The notes: generated from the letters alone by a model not told the origin. DNA of 64,000 nucleotides from Paracoccus sp. SMMA_5_TC (GCF_009696685.2 NZ_CP102355.1:1393001-1457000); one strand, 5' to 3'. Positions 34,070-43,631 are shown, counted from the stretch's first letter. Made by a program: numbers and translations.

Positions 34070-34174
34070 CGCTTTGCGGTTGATCTGCGGCCGGATCTGG
34101 CCGCAAATGCGGTCCGCAGATTGCTGCGGGGCATCGAATCCATGGACGCAAGCGGCCAAAACCCGCCTTCGTCC

Positions 34175-34203
34175 TTGCTATGGCCGGCGAAATCCCCTAG
34201 CTA
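34175..34203 (+). promoter_or_regulatory. Candidate promoter of tig
   Basis: TTGCTA (34175-34180), a 17-base spacer and TAGCTA (34198-34203) lie about 105 bases before the tig start, leaving a leader of nearly 100 bases. Confidence 0.5.
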
Positions 34204-34307
34204 GCGCGCTGAAACATGCGGGGCGCGCGCAGGCGCGGGACACGTTTTCTATCGGTCGCCGGGGCTGGGACGCCTCTCTCCGCGCACGGTTGGATGAAGG
34301 AACGGAA

Positions 34308-35642
34308 ATGCAGGTCAAGGAAACCCAGAACGACGGGCTGAAGCGCGGCTATGAATTCACCCTGCCGGCGGCCGATCTGGCGGCGCAGGTGGATGCCAAG
34401 CTGAAGGAAGCCCAGCCCGAAATCGAGATGAAGGGGTTCCGCAAGGGCAAGGTGCCGATGGCGCTGCTGAAAAAGCAGTTCGGTCAGCGCGTGCTGGGCG
34501 ATGCCATGCAGGAAGCCATCGACAAGGCGCTGCGCGATCATCTGGAAAAATCCGGTGACCGGCCCGCAGTTCAGCCGAAGATCGAAATGGTCAACGGCGA
34601 AGGCTGGAAGGAAGGCGACGATGTCGTGGTCACCGTTGCCTATGAGGCACTGCCCAACATCCCCGAGACCGACCTTTCCGGCGTCGAACTCGAGCGGCTG
34701 GTGGTCGAGGCCAGCGATGAGCAGGTGAACGAGACGCTGCAGGATCTGGCCAAGAACGCCCAATCCTTCGAGGATCGCAAGAAAGGCAGCAAGGCCAAGG
34801 AAGGCGATCAGGTGGTGATCGACTTCAAGGGCTTCGTCGATGGCGAAGCCTTCGAGGGCGGCGCGGCCGAAGATTATCCGCTGGTGCTGGGTTCGGGCAG
34901 CTTCATCCCCGGCTTCGAGGATCAGCTGATCGGCGCCAAGGCCGGAGATGAGGTCAAGGTCGAGGTCAAGTTCCCCGAGGAATACGGCGCCAAGCACCTT
35001 GCCGGCAAGGACGCCATTTTCGAGACCACCGTCAAGGCGGTCAAGGCTCCCAAACCGGCCGAGGTCGATGACGAGCTGGCGAAGAAATATGGTGCCGAGG
35101 ATCTTGATGCGCTGAAGGCTCAGATCCGCGGCCGGCTCGAGATGGAATACAAGGGGGCGGCCCGTCAGGTTCTGAAGCGTGCGCTGCTGGACAAGCTGGA
35201 CGCGCTGGTCAGCTTCGACCTGCCCGAATCCCTGGTCGAGGCCGAGGCGCATCAGATTGCCCATCAGCTGTGGCACGACGAGCATCCCGACGAGCACGGC
35301 CACGATCACGGCACCATCGAGCCGACCGAAGAGCACAAGAAGCTGGCCGAGCGCCGGGTGCGTCTGGGTCTGCTGCTGGCGGAAATCGGTCAGAAGGCCG
35401 AAATCACCGTCACCGACCAGGAAATGACCCAGGCGGTGCTGCGCCAGGCTCGCCAGTATCCGGGCCAGGAACGGGCCTTCTTCGAGTTCGTGCAGAAGAA
35501 CCCGCAGGCTCAGCAGCAGCTGCGCGCCCCGATCTTCGAGGACAAGGTGATCGATCACATCGTCGAAGGCGCCAAGGTATCGGATAAGACCGTCACCAAG
35601 GACGAGCTGGAAAAGGCCATCGAGGCGCTGGACAAGGTCTGA
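34308..35642 (+). CDS. tig: Trigger factor chaperone
   Basis: A 444-residue trigger factor that binds the ribosome exit site and shields nascent chains. The N-domain has the L23-contact signature [17 protein letters not shown] (about 43-59). A FKBP-type peptidyl-prolyl isomerase domain (about 160-250) contains [20 protein letters not shown]. The C-domain is helical with a His/Asp-rich loop ([12 protein letters not shown]) in the middle. ATG 34308 has AAGGAACGGA before it. Transcription probably ends at the hairpin 40 bases downstream. Confidence 0.97.
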   Translation: MQVKETQNDGLKRGYEFTLPAADLAAQVDAKLKEAQPEIEMKGFRKGKVPMALLKKQFGQRVLGDAMQEAIDKALRDHLEKSGDRPAVQPKIEMVNGEGWKEGDDVVVTVAYEALPNIPETDLSGVELERLVVEASDEQVNETLQDLAKNAQSFEDRKKGSKAKEGDQVVIDFKGFVDGEAFEGGAAEDYPLVLGSGSFIPGFEDQLIGAKAGDEVKVEVKFPEEYGAKHLAGKDAIFETTVKAVKAPKPAEVDDELAKKYGAEDLDALKAQIRGRLEMEYKGAARQVLKRALLDKLDALVSFDLPESLVEAEAHQIAHQLWHDEHPDEHGHDHGTIEPTEEHKKLAERRVRLGLLLAEIGQKAEITVTDQEMTQAVLRQARQYPGQERAFFEFVQKNPQAQQQLRAPIFEDKVIDHIVEGAKVSDKTVTKDELEKAIEALDKV

Positions 35643-35679
35643 TCCCGACCCCAGCCCTGCTGCCATTTGTCCTGCACGC

Positions 35680-35707
35680 AAAGGGCCGCTGCAACAGCGG
35701 CCCTTTT
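35680..35707 (+). terminator. Intrinsic terminator after tig
   Basis: A 12-base stem AAAGGGCCGCTG / CAGCGGCCCTTT with a 3-base loop is followed by a further T. It lies 37 bases after the tig stop. As it also carries A's on the left arm, it may act on both strands for the convergent gene that ends at 35741. Confidence 0.85.
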
Positions 35708-35740
35708 GTATGTTCAGCCATGATAACCGGCGATCGACCC

Positions 35741-36523
35741 TCAGAGCCGGTGCAGCCGCGAACTGTCTGACCTGTCTGCACCAGAACCGTGGCCCTGGGA
35801 TGCGGGGGCGTTGTCGGGATGGTCACCGCTCGGCGAGGCGGCGTTGGGCGCGGCGCTGGCACTTGCGGCTGCGCGCGTGGCGGCCGCGACCGCCGCACCC
35901 CCAGCCAGAATCCCCCGCACCAGATCGGCGGCGTCGCTGAACTCGCGCACGATATGTGCAGCCTGGCCCGCAACATCCCGGAAACCGCTCACGGCCGAGG
36001 ACAGGCTGCGCATGACATTGTCCACGCCCTGCGACAGGCTGGCGGTATTGGCTTCCACCTCCTGCATCAGGCTCTGACGGCGCTGCGGGGGGCGGGAATT
36101 GCGGCGCGGGCGCGGGGGTGCATCGACGGGCTCTCTGTGGGCGTCGTGCGCCTGCGCGCGATGGGGGTGCTGCGCCTGCGCGCGATAGGTCTGCGGTGGC
36201 GGCGGCAGGCGTGGCGGGGAAACTGGCTTGCGCGCATTGTCACTGCCGTGCATGAGCTGTCTGCCAGCGACCACGACACCTGCGGTCAGCGTCGCGGCGA
36301 TCAGGGCCGTCCCGCCCCAGACCAGCCAGCGCGCACCCCTGGAAGGCCGCGGCCAGGGCCTTGTGCCATCGGGCGAGACGTCGCCATGCGGTGGTATGCG
36401 ACGAGGCTCGGGACGGTCGCGATGCGGGCGGTGGCCTTCGGGGACCGGGCGGGGGCCAAAACGGGTATGGCTGGTTTCATCGGCCTCGGTATGCGTAATC
36501 GGCGGGGCGTGATCCTGGGGCAT
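35741..36523 (-). CDS. Proline-rich single-pass membrane protein, unknown function
   Basis: A 260-residue protein of unknown family. The start is placed at ATG 36523, with AAGGA 8 bases upstream; ATG 36532 is three codons earlier. Residues 1-64 are rich in Pro, Arg, His and Asp. One TM spans about 66-87 (WLVWGGTALIAATLTAGVVV). Residues 88-150 are again Pro/Arg/His-rich with Q-A-Q-H-P-H-R-A-Q-A-H repeats. Residues 150-205 could form a coiled coil or amphipathic helix (VEANTASLSQGVDNVMRSLS), and the tail is Ala/Ser/Asp-rich. It probably spans the inner membrane with a long disordered periplasmic part. Function unknown. Confidence 0.55.
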   Translation of the reverse strand: MPQDHAPPITHTEADETSHTRFGPRPVPEGHRPHRDRPEPRRIPPHGDVSPDGTRPWPRPSRGARWLVWGGTALIAATLTAGVVVAGRQLMHGSDNARKPVSPPRLPPPPQTYRAQAQHPHRAQAHDAHREPVDAPPRPRRNSRPPQRRQSLMQEVEANTASLSQGVDNVMRSLSSAVSGFRDVAGQAAHIVREFSDAADLVRGILAGGAAVAAATRAAASASAAPNAASPSGDHPDNAPASQGHGSGADRSDSSRLHRL

Positions 36524-36617
36524 CCCTGGCATCCTTTGTGATGGACTTTCTGGCGTTCAACATTCCAGGCGTGGCGATTGTTCCGTTCCGCCTTCCTGCT
36601 GCGGCCGCAGGCGCATG

Positions 36618-36644
36618 AAAAAACGCGCCGTAATACGGCGCGTT
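36618..36644 (-). terminator. Intrinsic terminator of the rpsF-rpsR-rplI operon
   Basis: The stem AACGCGCCG / CGGCGCGTT with loop TAATA (36622-36644) is followed on the minus strand by a run of six T. It lies 27 bases after the rplI stop. Confidence 0.85.
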
Positions 36645-36671
36645 CTGTGATCCGGCGATTTCCGGACTGGG

Positions 36672-37256
36672 TCAGTTTCCGGCTTCGTCGTCGTCGCGAC
36701 CGGCCGAACCGATGTCGTCGAAAAGTTCGGCGATCTCGAATTCGGCGGCGGCCTCTTCTTCGGCGGCCAGTTGCTGGATCGACTTGCCCGACGCTTGCAG
36801 TTCGGCCTCTTCGGGCGAACGGGCGACGTTCAGCTTGATCGACACATCGACTTCCGGGTGCAGGTGCACGCGGACCTCATGCAGACCCAGTTCCTTGATG
36901 GGCGCGGTCAGCACGACCTGACGGCGCTCGACCGCGAAACCGGCCGCATTCGCCGCTTCGGCGGCGTCGCGCGGGGTAACCGAGCCGTAAAGCGCGCCGG
37001 CATCCGAGGCCGAGCGGATGATGACGAAAGACTGGCCGTCCAGCTTTTCGGCCAGCTTCTGCGCCTCGGCGCGGGTTTCGTCGTTGCGGGCGGCCAGTTC
37101 GGCCTTGCGCTCTTCAAACGCCTTGACGTTGGCTTCGGACGCGCGCAGCGCCTTGCCTTGCGGCAGCAGGTAGTTGCGGGCAAAGCCGTCCTTGACCTTG
37201 ACCACTTCGCCCATCTGGCCCAGCTTGGCCACGCGTTCCAGCAGGATGACTTGCAT
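36672..37256 (-). CDS. rplI: 50S ribosomal protein L9
   Basis: A 194-residue L9. [20 protein letters not shown], then [19 protein letters not shown] is the rRNA-binding N-domain. A long connecting helix (about 40-75) leads to the C-domain ending in [17 protein letters not shown] (about 130-146). A 45-residue acidic tail ([18 protein letters not shown] and on) is longer than in E. coli L9 (149 residues) but common in Rhodobacteraceae. Last gene of the rpsF-rpsR-rplI operon. Confidence 0.97.
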   Translation of the reverse strand: MQVILLERVAKLGQMGEVVKVKDGFARNYLLPQGKALRASEANVKAFEERKAELAARNDETRAEAQKLAEKLDGQSFVIIRSASDAGALYGSVTPRDAAEAANAAGFAVERRQVVLTAPIKELGLHEVRVHLHPEVDVSIKLNVARSPEEAELQASGKSIQQLAAEEEAAAEFEIAELFDDIGSAGRDDDEAGN

Positions 37257-37268
37257 CTTGGTCTCTCC

Positions 37269-37496
37269 TTACTTCACGGCATAGGGCAGCAGGGCGAGGA
37301 AGCGGGCGCGCTTGATCGCGCGGGCCAGCTCACGCTGCTTCTTGGCCGAGACGGCGGTGATGCGCGACGGCACGATCTTGCCGCGTTCCGAAATGTAACG
37401 CTGCAGCAGACGGGTGTCCTTGTAGTCGATCGCGGGCGCGTTCTCGCCCGAGAACGGGCAGACCTTGCGGCGGCGGAAGAAAGGTTTGTTCGCCAT
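37269..37496 (-). CDS. rpsR: 30S ribosomal protein S18
   Basis: A 75-residue S18. [20 protein letters not shown] at the N-terminus, [20 protein letters not shown] in the middle and the [16 protein letters not shown] end are diagnostic. It sits on the platform of the small subunit as a heterodimer with S6. It is 12 bases upstream of rplI and 18 bases after rpsF in the operon. Confidence 0.98.
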   Translation of the reverse strand: MANKPFFRRRKVCPFSGENAPAIDYKDTRLLQRYISERGKIVPSRITAVSAKKQRELARAIKRARFLALLPYAVK

Positions 37497-37514
37497 GATC
37501 CTGGTTCCTTTCCC

Positions 37515-37931
37515 TTAGTTCCGGTCTTCGCGCTCGCGGCGCTCGCGGCGCTCGCCACGCTCGCCGCCACGTTCGCTGCGCTCACCACGCTCGCCGCGCT
37601 CGCGGTCGTCGCGTTTCTGCATCTGGACCGAGGGGCCTTCCTTGTGCTCGTCCACGCGGACGGTCAGCACGCGCATCACGTCGTCATGCAGGCGGGCCAG
37701 ACGTTCCATTTCCTGCACGGCGGCCGAAGGCGCATCCGAACGCAGGAAGGCATAATGGCCCTTGCGGTTCTTGTTGATCTTGTAGGCCAGGGTGCGGACA
37801 CCCCAGTATTCGTTGTCCACGACCTTGCCGCCGTTATCGGCCAGAACGGTCGAGAAATGTTCGATCAGCCCTTCGGCCTGCGCGTTCGACAGGTCCTGGC
37901 GGGCGATCAGCACATGCTCGTACAGGGGCAT
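37515..37931 (-). CDS. rpsF: 30S ribosomal protein S6 with Arg/Glu/Gly-rich tail
   Basis: A 138-residue S6. The start at 37931 gives MPLYEHVLIARQDLSNAQAE. The KVVDNEYWGVRTLAYKINKN segment and NRKGHYAFLRSDAPSAAVQE are family-standard. After about residue 105 the chain runs into a low-complexity C-terminal tail made of G-E-R, S-E-R and R-E-R triplets. This tail is encoded by short tandem repeats. S6 binds S18 and sits on the 30S platform; glutamylation of S6 tails is known in E. coli, but this tail is a different sequence. Confidence 0.95.
   Translation of the reverse strand: MPLYEHVLIARQDLSNAQAEGLIEHFSTVLADNGGKVVDNEYWGVRTLAYKINKNRKGHYAFLRSDAPSAAVQEMERLARLHDDVMRVLTVRVDEHKEGPSVQMQKRDDRERGERGERSERGGERGERRERREREDRN
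37528..37612. repeat. Short tandem repeats in the rpsF 3' end
   Basis: On the + strand GCTCGCGGC-type 9-base units (with variants GCTCGCCAC and GCTCGCCGC) are repeated head to tail. They encode the Gly/Glu/Arg tail of S6. Copy number could vary between strains by slippage. Confidence 0.7.
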
Positions 37932-38032
37932 GTCTTCACCTTGTATCAGGGCGCATTTCAACGGCGGGACCAGACCTTCCGCGCCCCGCCACGAGAGGCT
38001 GCGCCGGTTTCGCATTTGCGGAAGGATGCGCC

Positions 38033-38060
38033 CTTATATCGGCGGCGCCCACGATTGCAA
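38033..38060 (-). promoter_or_regulatory. Promoter of the rpsF operon
   Basis: On the minus strand there is TTGCAA (38060-38055), a 16-base spacer and TATAAG (38038-38033). It leaves a leader of about 95 bases before rpsF, enough for an S6:S18-type regulatory structure, which I did not verify. Confidence 0.6.
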
Positions 38061-38180
38061 GGCGAATCCCCCGGCCTTGCGGCTTTCCGCCACGCCACAC
38101 GCGATTGTCAGGCCGTGCGGATTGATTTGCGCAGGCTCTGGCTTCAGAACCCGGTTCAGGCCCCAGACCGGAGATCGCCG

Positions 38181-38762
38181 ATGACCCGATTGCTTCTTGT
38201 CGCCGCCGGATTCGTCCTGACAGGCGCGACCCTTGCCCAAGCCGCGCCCGAGACCTATGAATTCGACCCCGACCACAGCCAGGCGGTGTTCCGATACAAT
38301 CACATGGGCTTTTCGACCAGCACCGGCTTTGTCGCCGGCATCACCGGCAGGCTGGTCATCGATCCCGAGGCCCCGGAAAACGCGACTGTCGAGGCGACCA
38401 TCCCGCTGTCGGGCCTGAGAACCCTGTCACCGGAACTGGACAAGCATCTGTTCGGGCCCGACTTCTTCGACACCGATCCGGCACAGGCGGTGGCCGAATT
38501 CCGCTCGACGCGGGTCGAGCCTGACGGCGGTGACGAGGCCCGCGTCACGGGCGAACTGACCTTGAACGGCGTTACCCGCACCGTCGTGCTCGAGGTCGAT
38601 CTGAACAAGCGCGGCCCGCATCCGATGACGAAAAAGGAAGCGATCGGCTTTGATGCCGAAGCCAGGATCAGGCGAACCGAGTTCAATCTGGGCAAGTTCG
38701 CCCCCGCCGTGGGCGACGAAATCGAAATCGACATCTCGGTCGAGGCGATCAAGGCGCAGTAG
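38181..38762 (+). CDS. YceI family periplasmic lipocalin-like protein
   Basis: A 193-residue exported protein. The signal peptide is about 1-21 ([18 protein letters not shown] with A-x-A cleavage). The YceI fold has [20 protein letters not shown] at the N-terminus, a [15 protein letters not shown] strand and [18 protein letters not shown], both family hallmarks. YceI proteins bind long isoprenoids such as polyisoprenoid quinones in the periplasm. It is divergent from the ribosomal operon and 65 bases upstream of prfA. Confidence 0.92.
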   Translation: MTRLLLVAAGFVLTGATLAQAAPETYEFDPDHSQAVFRYNHMGFSTSTGFVAGITGRLVIDPEAPENATVEATIPLSGLRTLSPELDKHLFGPDFFDTDPAQAVAEFRSTRVEPDGGDEARVTGELTLNGVTRTVVLEVDLNKRGPHPMTKKEAIGFDAEARIRRTEFNLGKFAPAVGDEIEIDISVEAIKAQ

Positions 38763-38827
38763 CCGGGATCGGCCGCCGCGGCGGTTGCGGCTTGCCCCGG
38801 CACTGGCCAGCGGGTAATTCCCGGCCC

Positions 38828-39886
38828 ATGTTGCCACAGGATCGCCTTTCCCAGATCGTTCAGCGCTTCGAATATCTCGAAGCGCGGCTGAACGCCGGCC
38901 CGGCGCCGGATGAAATCGCCGCCATCAGCCGCGAATATGCCGAACTGAAGCCGGTGGTGGCGCAGATCGGCGAATGGCAGGCGGCGCAGGCTGGCATCCG
39001 CGAGGCCCAGGCCATGCTGGCCGATCCCGAAATGCGGGAACTGGCCGAGGATGAACTGTCGCGTCTGCGCGCACGGTTGCCAGAGCTGGAACATGCCTTG
39101 CGCATTGCGCTTTTGCCGCGCGATGCCGCCGATGCCCGCCCGGCGATCCTGGAAATTCGTCCCGGCACCGGCGGCGAAGAGGCGGCGCTGTTCGCAGCCG
39201 ATCTGCTGGCGATGTATCGCCGCTTTGCCGAATCGCAGGGCTGGCAGTTCCAGATGCTGGAACTGGCGGAATCTGACCTGGGCGGCGTGCGCGAGGCGGT
39301 GGCCCGGATCGAGGGCGAGGGCGTCTTTGCGCGGATGAAATACGAATCCGGCGTGCATCGGGTGCAGCGGGTGCCCGAAACCGAATCCGGCGGTCGCATC
39401 CACACCAGCGCCGCCACCGTCGCCGTCCTGCCCGAAGCGGCCGAGGTCGATATCGACATTCCGGCAAGCGACATTCGCATCGACACCATGCGCGCCTCGG
39501 GCGCGGGGGGGCAGCATGTGAATACGACCGATTCGGCGGTGCGCATCACCCACCTGCCGACCGGCATCGTGGTCACCAGCTCGGAAAAATCCCAGCATCA
39601 GAACCGGGCAAATGCCATGGCTGTGCTGCGCGCGCGGCTTTATGACATCGAACGCAGCCGCGCCGATGCGGAACGCGCCGCCGATCGCAAGTCGCAGGTG
39701 GGGTCGGGTGATCGCAGCGAACGCATCCGCACCTACAACTTTCCCCAGGGCCGGATGACAGATCACCGCATCGGTCTGACGCTTTACGCGCTGGATCGCA
39801 TCATGCAGGGCGACCTGTCCGAAATCGTCGATGCCCTGGTCGCCCATGACCAGGCCGAGCGGCTGGCGGCGCAGGGACAGGAATGA
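38828..39886 (+). CDS. prfA: Peptide chain release factor 1
   Basis: A 352-residue RF1. The start is at ATG 38828 ([20 protein letters not shown]); the upstream ATG at 38792 gives an unlikely leader. The GGQ motif is at 227-229 within [17 protein letters not shown]. The codon-recognition loop region includes [20 protein letters not shown], and the P-E-T/S and E-S-G-G-R-I-H-T-S segment marks the RF1 family. RF1 reads UAA and UAG. It overlaps prmC, which methylates the GGQ glutamine, by 4 bases. Confidence 0.97.
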   Translation: MLPQDRLSQIVQRFEYLEARLNAGPAPDEIAAISREYAELKPVVAQIGEWQAAQAGIREAQAMLADPEMRELAEDELSRLRARLPELEHALRIALLPRDAADARPAILEIRPGTGGEEAALFAADLLAMYRRFAESQGWQFQMLELAESDLGGVREAVARIEGEGVFARMKYESGVHRVQRVPETESGGRIHTSAATVAVLPEAAEVDIDIPASDIRIDTMRASGAGGQHVNTTDSAVRITHLPTGIVVTSSEKSQHQNRANAMAVLRARLYDIERSRADAERAADRKSQVGSGDRSERIRTYNFPQGRMTDHRIGLTLYALDRIMQGDLSEIVDALVAHDQAERLAAQGQE

Positions 39887-40710
39887 CCGCAGCCGAGGCC
39901 CTGCGCGCCGCCCGCGAGCGTCTGGCGGCAGCGGGCGTTGCCAATGCCGACCAGGATGCGCGGCTGTTGTTGGCGCATGCGCTGGATGTGCCCCGCCATC
40001 ATCTGGCGACGGCGCTGTCGCAACCGCTGCCGGACCAGGCTGCAAGGCGTTTTCAGCAGGCGGTGGCTGCGCGCGCTGCCCGCCAGCCGGTCAGCCAGAT
40101 TCTGGGTCGCCGTGCCTTCTGGCGCCACGAATTTCGCGTGACCGGCGACACGCTGGACCCGCGCCCGGAAACCGAAACACTGGTGCAGGCGGCGCTTGAA
40201 CGGTGCTTTCGGTCCGTGCTGGATCTGGGCACCGGCACCGGGGCGATCCTGATTTCGCTGCTGGCCGAACGGCCGGGGGTCGCCGGACTGGGCACCGATC
40301 TTTCCCCGGCTGCGCTGGAGGTGGCGCGCGACAATGCCGCCCGCATCGGCGTCGCGGCCGAGTTCCGCCTGTCGGACTGGTTTGCACAGGTTCAGGGCCG
40401 CTTTGATCTGATCGTGTCGAATCCGCCCTATATCGCGCGCGACGAGATGCCCCTGCTGGCGCCTGAGGTGCGCGACTGGGAACCTCGCCAGGCGTTGACC
40501 GACGAAGGTGACGGCCTGGGCGCCTATCGCGCCATCGCTGCCGGCGCGCCAGATCATCTGACCCCCGGCGGATGGCTGCTGGTCGAGATCGGCCCCAGCC
40601 AGGGCGCCGCGGTGGCGGCGCTCATGGCACAGGCCGGGCTGGGCGCGGTGCAGGTGCTGCCCGATCTCGATGGCCGCGACCGCGTCGTTTGCGGCCAGCT
40701 TGCCCCCTGA
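39883..40710 (+). CDS. prmC: Release-factor glutamine methyltransferase PrmC (HemK)
   Basis: A 275-residue SAM-dependent methyltransferase. A short helical N-domain (about 1-75) precedes the Rossmann core with [20 protein letters not shown] and the catalytic N180-P-P-Y183 in [25 protein letters not shown] and the [19 protein letters not shown] region are PrmC-specific. It methylates the Gln of the GGQ motif in RF1 and RF2. Coupling to prfA matches its substrate. Confidence 0.96.
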   Translation: MTAAEALRAARERLAAAGVANADQDARLLLAHALDVPRHHLATALSQPLPDQAARRFQQAVAARAARQPVSQILGRRAFWRHEFRVTGDTLDPRPETETLVQAALERCFRSVLDLGTGTGAILISLLAERPGVAGLGTDLSPAALEVARDNAARIGVAAEFRLSDWFAQVQGRFDLIVSNPPYIARDEMPLLAPEVRDWEPRQALTDEGDGLGAYRAIAAGAPDHLTPGGWLLVEIGPSQGAAVAALMAQAGLGAVQVLPDLDGRDRVVCGQLAP

Positions 40711-40947
40711 TCGGCAAGTTTCGGCGCCCCGGACGAAATTTTCCCTTGTATGCGCCGCTACGGCATGTTTATTCGCTGTTGTGACGGGGGCGAACAGCCC
40801 ACGCACGGGTCAGCGATATTCGATATTCCAGCTTTTCACTGGTAACGCGGGAAACCGGAACGACCTTCCTTCCTGCTGCTGGCGCCCCGCCTTGGAAATG
40901 ACCCCAACCAGATCCGGCAATGGCCGGGAAAAACCGATAACAAGCTG

Positions 40948-41706
40948 ATGAGATCATCCAAATCCCGTTCGCGCAACAAGTCGAACCGCCAGCGTTCGCT
41001 GGGCAATATCGTCAACCGCGTCTTTGATTCCTCGGGCCCCGAGGGCAAGGTGCGGGGCACGCCCCAGCAGATCATCGAAAAATACCTGACGCTGGCGCGC
41101 GACGCGCAGCTGTCAAATGATCGCGTGGCCGAACAAAGCTTTCTACAGCACGCCGAACATTACACCCGCATGCTGGGCGAGGCGCAGCGCGAACAGGCCG
41201 AACGCCAGAACCAGTCCCAGATGCTGCGCGACGACGATGCGCGCGACGATAATGGCCAGGCACCGGAAAATGGCCAGCAGCACATGCAGCGCCAGGATCG
41301 CCAGGATCGCGGCGAGCCCCGTGATGAGCGCCGCGAACAGCGCCGCGATGATCGCCGGGATGATCGCCGGGATGACCGTCGCGATGACCGCGCATCCCGG
41401 GCCGAGGCTCCGGTGGCCGACAGCCAGCCCATGCCTGCCGAACCCCAGCCAGCCGCGGCCGAGGCGGCGCTGCCCCCGGTGATCGGCGGCGATAACGATC
41501 ACGGCCCGGTCGAGACCCCAGAGACCGCGGCTGATGGTGCCGAGGATGAAGGCTTTGTTTTGGTGGCCGAAGCGGCCGAACCAGCCGAGGCGGCTGCACC
41601 GCGGCGTCGCCGTGCGCCTGCTGCGGCTGGCCGTGCCCCGCGCGCCCCGCGCAAGAAGCCGGACGTCCCCCGGAAGTCCGAGGCCGAGCAGGCTTCGGGC
41701 GATTGA
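40948..41706 (+). CDS. DUF4167 family protein with Arg/Asp-rich repeats
   Basis: A 252-residue alphaproteobacterial protein. The N-terminal DUF4167 block (about 1-80) has QRSLGNIVNRVFDSSGPEGK, then VRGTPQQIIEKYLTLARDAQ and SNDRVAEQSFLQHAEHYTRM. The middle is hydrophilic. At about residues 130-148 it holds R-R-D-D repeats encoded by four 12-base units. The rest is rich in Pro, Ala and Glu and ends with a basic A-R-K-K-P-like segment. No enzymatic motif is present. It looks like a nucleic-acid- or protein-binding scaffold, but function is unknown. It is convergent with rsmA. Confidence 0.85.
   Translation: MRSSKSRSRNKSNRQRSLGNIVNRVFDSSGPEGKVRGTPQQIIEKYLTLARDAQLSNDRVAEQSFLQHAEHYTRMLGEAQREQAERQNQSQMLRDDDARDDNGQAPENGQQHMQRQDRQDRGEPRDERREQRRDDRRDDRRDDRRDDRASRAEAPVADSQPMPAEPQPAAAEAALPPVIGGDNDHGPVETPETAADGAEDEGFVLVAEAAEPAEAAAPRRRRAPAAAGRAPRAPRKKPDVPRKSEAEQASGD
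41341..41388 (+). repeat. Four 12-base tandem units in the DUF4167 gene
   Basis: The units are CGCCGCGATGAT, CGCCGGGATGAT, CGCCGGGATGAC and CGTCGCGATGAC, head to tail. Each encodes Arg-Arg-Asp-Asp. Confidence 0.85.
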
Positions 41707-41715
41707 TCCCCTGCC

Positions 41716-42564
41716 TTAGCGCGGCGCGGCGGCCAGGCCCCGCGCCAGCGCGCAAAACTGCTCAAGGTCCAGTTCCTCGGCCCGGGCGGTGGGCGCGATG
41801 CCGGCGGCGGTCAGGATGTCCTCGATCGCCGGGTGCAATCCCTTCAGCGCGGCGCGCAGCATCTTGCGGCGCTGATTGAACCCGGCCGCCACCACCCGGT
41901 TCAGCACCGCCGGATCGGCCGGGTAACGCGGCTGCGGCAATGCGGTCAGGTGGACGACGGCGGAATGGATCTTGGGCGCGGGCACGAAAGCCTCGGGCGG
42001 CAGCGTCATCACGATCCGCGCGTCCGAGCGCCATTGCGCCAGCACCGCCAGCCGTCCATAGGCCTTGCTGCCAGGACGGGCGGTGATCCGTTCGGCCACT
42101 TCCTTCTGGAACATCAGGGTCAGCGACTGCCAGAATGGCGGCCAGGCGGGGGGCGTCAGCCAGCGGACCAGCAGCTCGGTCCCGACGTTATAGGGCAGGT
42201 TGGCGCAGATGCGGATCGGCGGCGTCAGATGCGCCAGCGGGTCGATTTCCAGCGCGTCGCCCAGGATCACCTGCAAACGCCCCGGATAGGCGGCGGCGAT
42301 TTCGGCCAGGGCGGGCAAGGCGCGTTCGTCCTTTTCGATGGCCAGCACATGACGGGCGCCTTCGGCCAGCAGGCCGCGGGTCAGCCCGCCGGGACCGGGA
42401 CCAACCTCAAGCACGTCGCAAGCGGTCAGGTCGCCGGCGGCGCGGGCGATCTTGGCGGTCAGGTTCAGGTCCAGCAGGAAGTTCTGGCCCAACTGCTTCC
42501 TGGCCCGCAGGTCGTGGCGCGCGATCACCTCGCGCAGCGGCGGCAGCCCGTCCAGCGCGCTCAT
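41716..42564 (-). CDS. rsmA: 16S rRNA dimethyladenosine transferase RsmA (KsgA)
   Basis: A 282-residue rRNA methyltransferase that dimethylates A1518 and A1519 of 16S r[23 protein letters not shown] and [20 protein letters not shown] (SAM motif) are followed by [33 protein letters not shown] (catalytic N-L-P-Y) and the C-domain Q-R-R-K-M-L-R. It overlaps pdxA by 4 bases, and the order surA-pdxA-rsmA is conserved in proteobacteria. Confidence 0.97.
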   Translation of the reverse strand: MSALDGLPPLREVIARHDLRARKQLGQNFLLDLNLTAKIARAAGDLTACDVLEVGPGPGGLTRGLLAEGARHVLAIEKDERALPALAEIAAAYPGRLQVILGDALEIDPLAHLTPPIRICANLPYNVGTELLVRWLTPPAWPPFWQSLTLMFQKEVAERITARPGSKAYGRLAVLAQWRSDARIVMTLPPEAFVPAPKIHSAVVHLTALPQPRYPADPAVLNRVVAAGFNQRRKMLRAALKGLHPAIEDILTAAGIAPTARAEELDLEQFCALARGLAAAPR

Positions 42565-43532
42565 GCCCGCCGCCCCGCCATGTCCCAGCCCAGCCGCAGG
42601 GCGGCGATGACGCTGGCGGCGTCGGCGATGCCGCGGCCGGCGATGTCGAAGGCGGTGCCGTGATCGGGCGAGGTGCGCACGAAGGGCAGCCCAAGCGTGA
42701 CATTGACCCCGCCGGCGAAATCCAGCGTCTTGATCGGGATCAGCGCCTGATCGTGATAGGCGCAGATCGCGGCGTCATAACGGGCGCGGGCGGCGGCGTG
42801 GAACAGCGTGTCGGCGGGCAGGGGACCGGCAAGCTCCATGCCCTCGGCGCGCAGTCGCGCCAGCAGCGGCGCCATCCAGCGAGTTTCCTCGTCGCCCATG
42901 ACGCCGTTCTCGCCGGCATGGGGGTTCAGCCCGGCAATGGCCAGCCGCGGGCGCTTCAGTCCGAAATCGCGGCGCAGCGCGGCATCGGTGATGCGGATCG
43001 CCTGTTCCAGCAATTGCGGGGTCAGCGCCGCCGGCACCTCGGCCAGCGGGATGTGGATGGTCGCCGGCACCACCCGGCAGGGCGGCGTGACCGTGGTCGA
43101 GGCCAGCATCATCACCACCGGCATCCCGCCGGCCAGATGCGCCAGATATTCGGTATGACCGGGAAAGGCAAAACCGGCGCCCTGTTTCAGCGCCTGCTTG
43201 TTGATGGGCAGGGTGCAGATGCCTCCGGCCGCGCCGGCCTGCACCAGATCGACCGCCCGGGCGATGACCTGGACCACGGCGGCGGCATTGGCCGGATCGG
43301 GCCGACCGGGCACGGCGGGCGCGGGGAAATCATGGCGCAGCACCGCCAGAATGCCCCTTGGGGCCGGCTGGTCGGGGGCGGCGACCTCGTGCCAGGGGGT
43401 GCCTGCGGGCAGGTGGCGCGGGTCGCCCAGATAGACGAATGGCACCCCCGCTTCCAGCGCCTTGGGCGCCAGTTCGGGGCCGATGCCGGCAGGTTCGCCG
43501 CAGGTCAGGATCAGGGGGCGGGGTTCAGGCAT
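42561..43532 (-). CDS. pdxA: 4-hydroxythreonine-4-phosphate dehydrogenase
   Basis: A 323-residue PdxA of pyridoxal-phosphate synthesis. [20 protein letters not shown] at the N-terminus, the [12 protein letters not shown] block and [16 protein letters not shown], which carries the metal-binding His region, are typical. [15 protein letters not shown] and the [13 protein letters not shown] segment close the active site. It overlaps rsmA and lies about 100 bases after surA. Confidence 0.96.
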   Translation of the reverse strand: MPEPRPLILTCGEPAGIGPELAPKALEAGVPFVYLGDPRHLPAGTPWHEVAAPDQPAPRGILAVLRHDFPAPAVPGRPDPANAAAVVQVIARAVDLVQAGAAGGICTLPINKQALKQGAGFAFPGHTEYLAHLAGGMPVVMMLASTTVTPPCRVVPATIHIPLAEVPAALTPQLLEQAIRITDAALRRDFGLKRPRLAIAGLNPHAGENGVMGDEETRWMAPLLARLRAEGMELAGPLPADTLFHAAARARYDAAICAYHDQALIPIKTLDFAGGVNVTLGLPFVRTSPDHGTAFDIAGRGIADAASVIAALRLGWDMAGRRA

Positions 43533-43631
43533 CGGTGCGGATCCAGAGGCGGGGCAGAGGCCGTGCCGGCTCAGCGGGCGGCGGCCGGATCAAAAGGCGC
43601 GGGCATTGCTGCCGGCGCCGGATTGCTGGTT

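Larger units (their letters stand above)
33721..34174. other. Intergenic region between gltX and tig
   Basis: This 454-base stretch has no firm gene. Its first 110 bases are host-like. About 33881-34080 is AT-rich: I counted 33 and 39 A or T in the 60-base lines 33961-34020 and 34021-34080. It holds a minus-strand terminator hairpin, a doubtful 50-codon frame and a direct repeat GAACCGCTTA at 33903 and 33927. Confidence 0.6.

Noticed and set aside
35789..36541. A 250-codon + strand frame opposite the proline-rich membrane protein
   Set aside because: The minus-strand frame has a clean TM segment, a ribosome-binding site and a sensible stop near a terminator; the + frame is Gly/Arg-rich without structure.
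41341..41388. CRISPR-like short repeats
   Set aside because: The units are contiguous 12-mers in frame within a coding gene, with no spacers.
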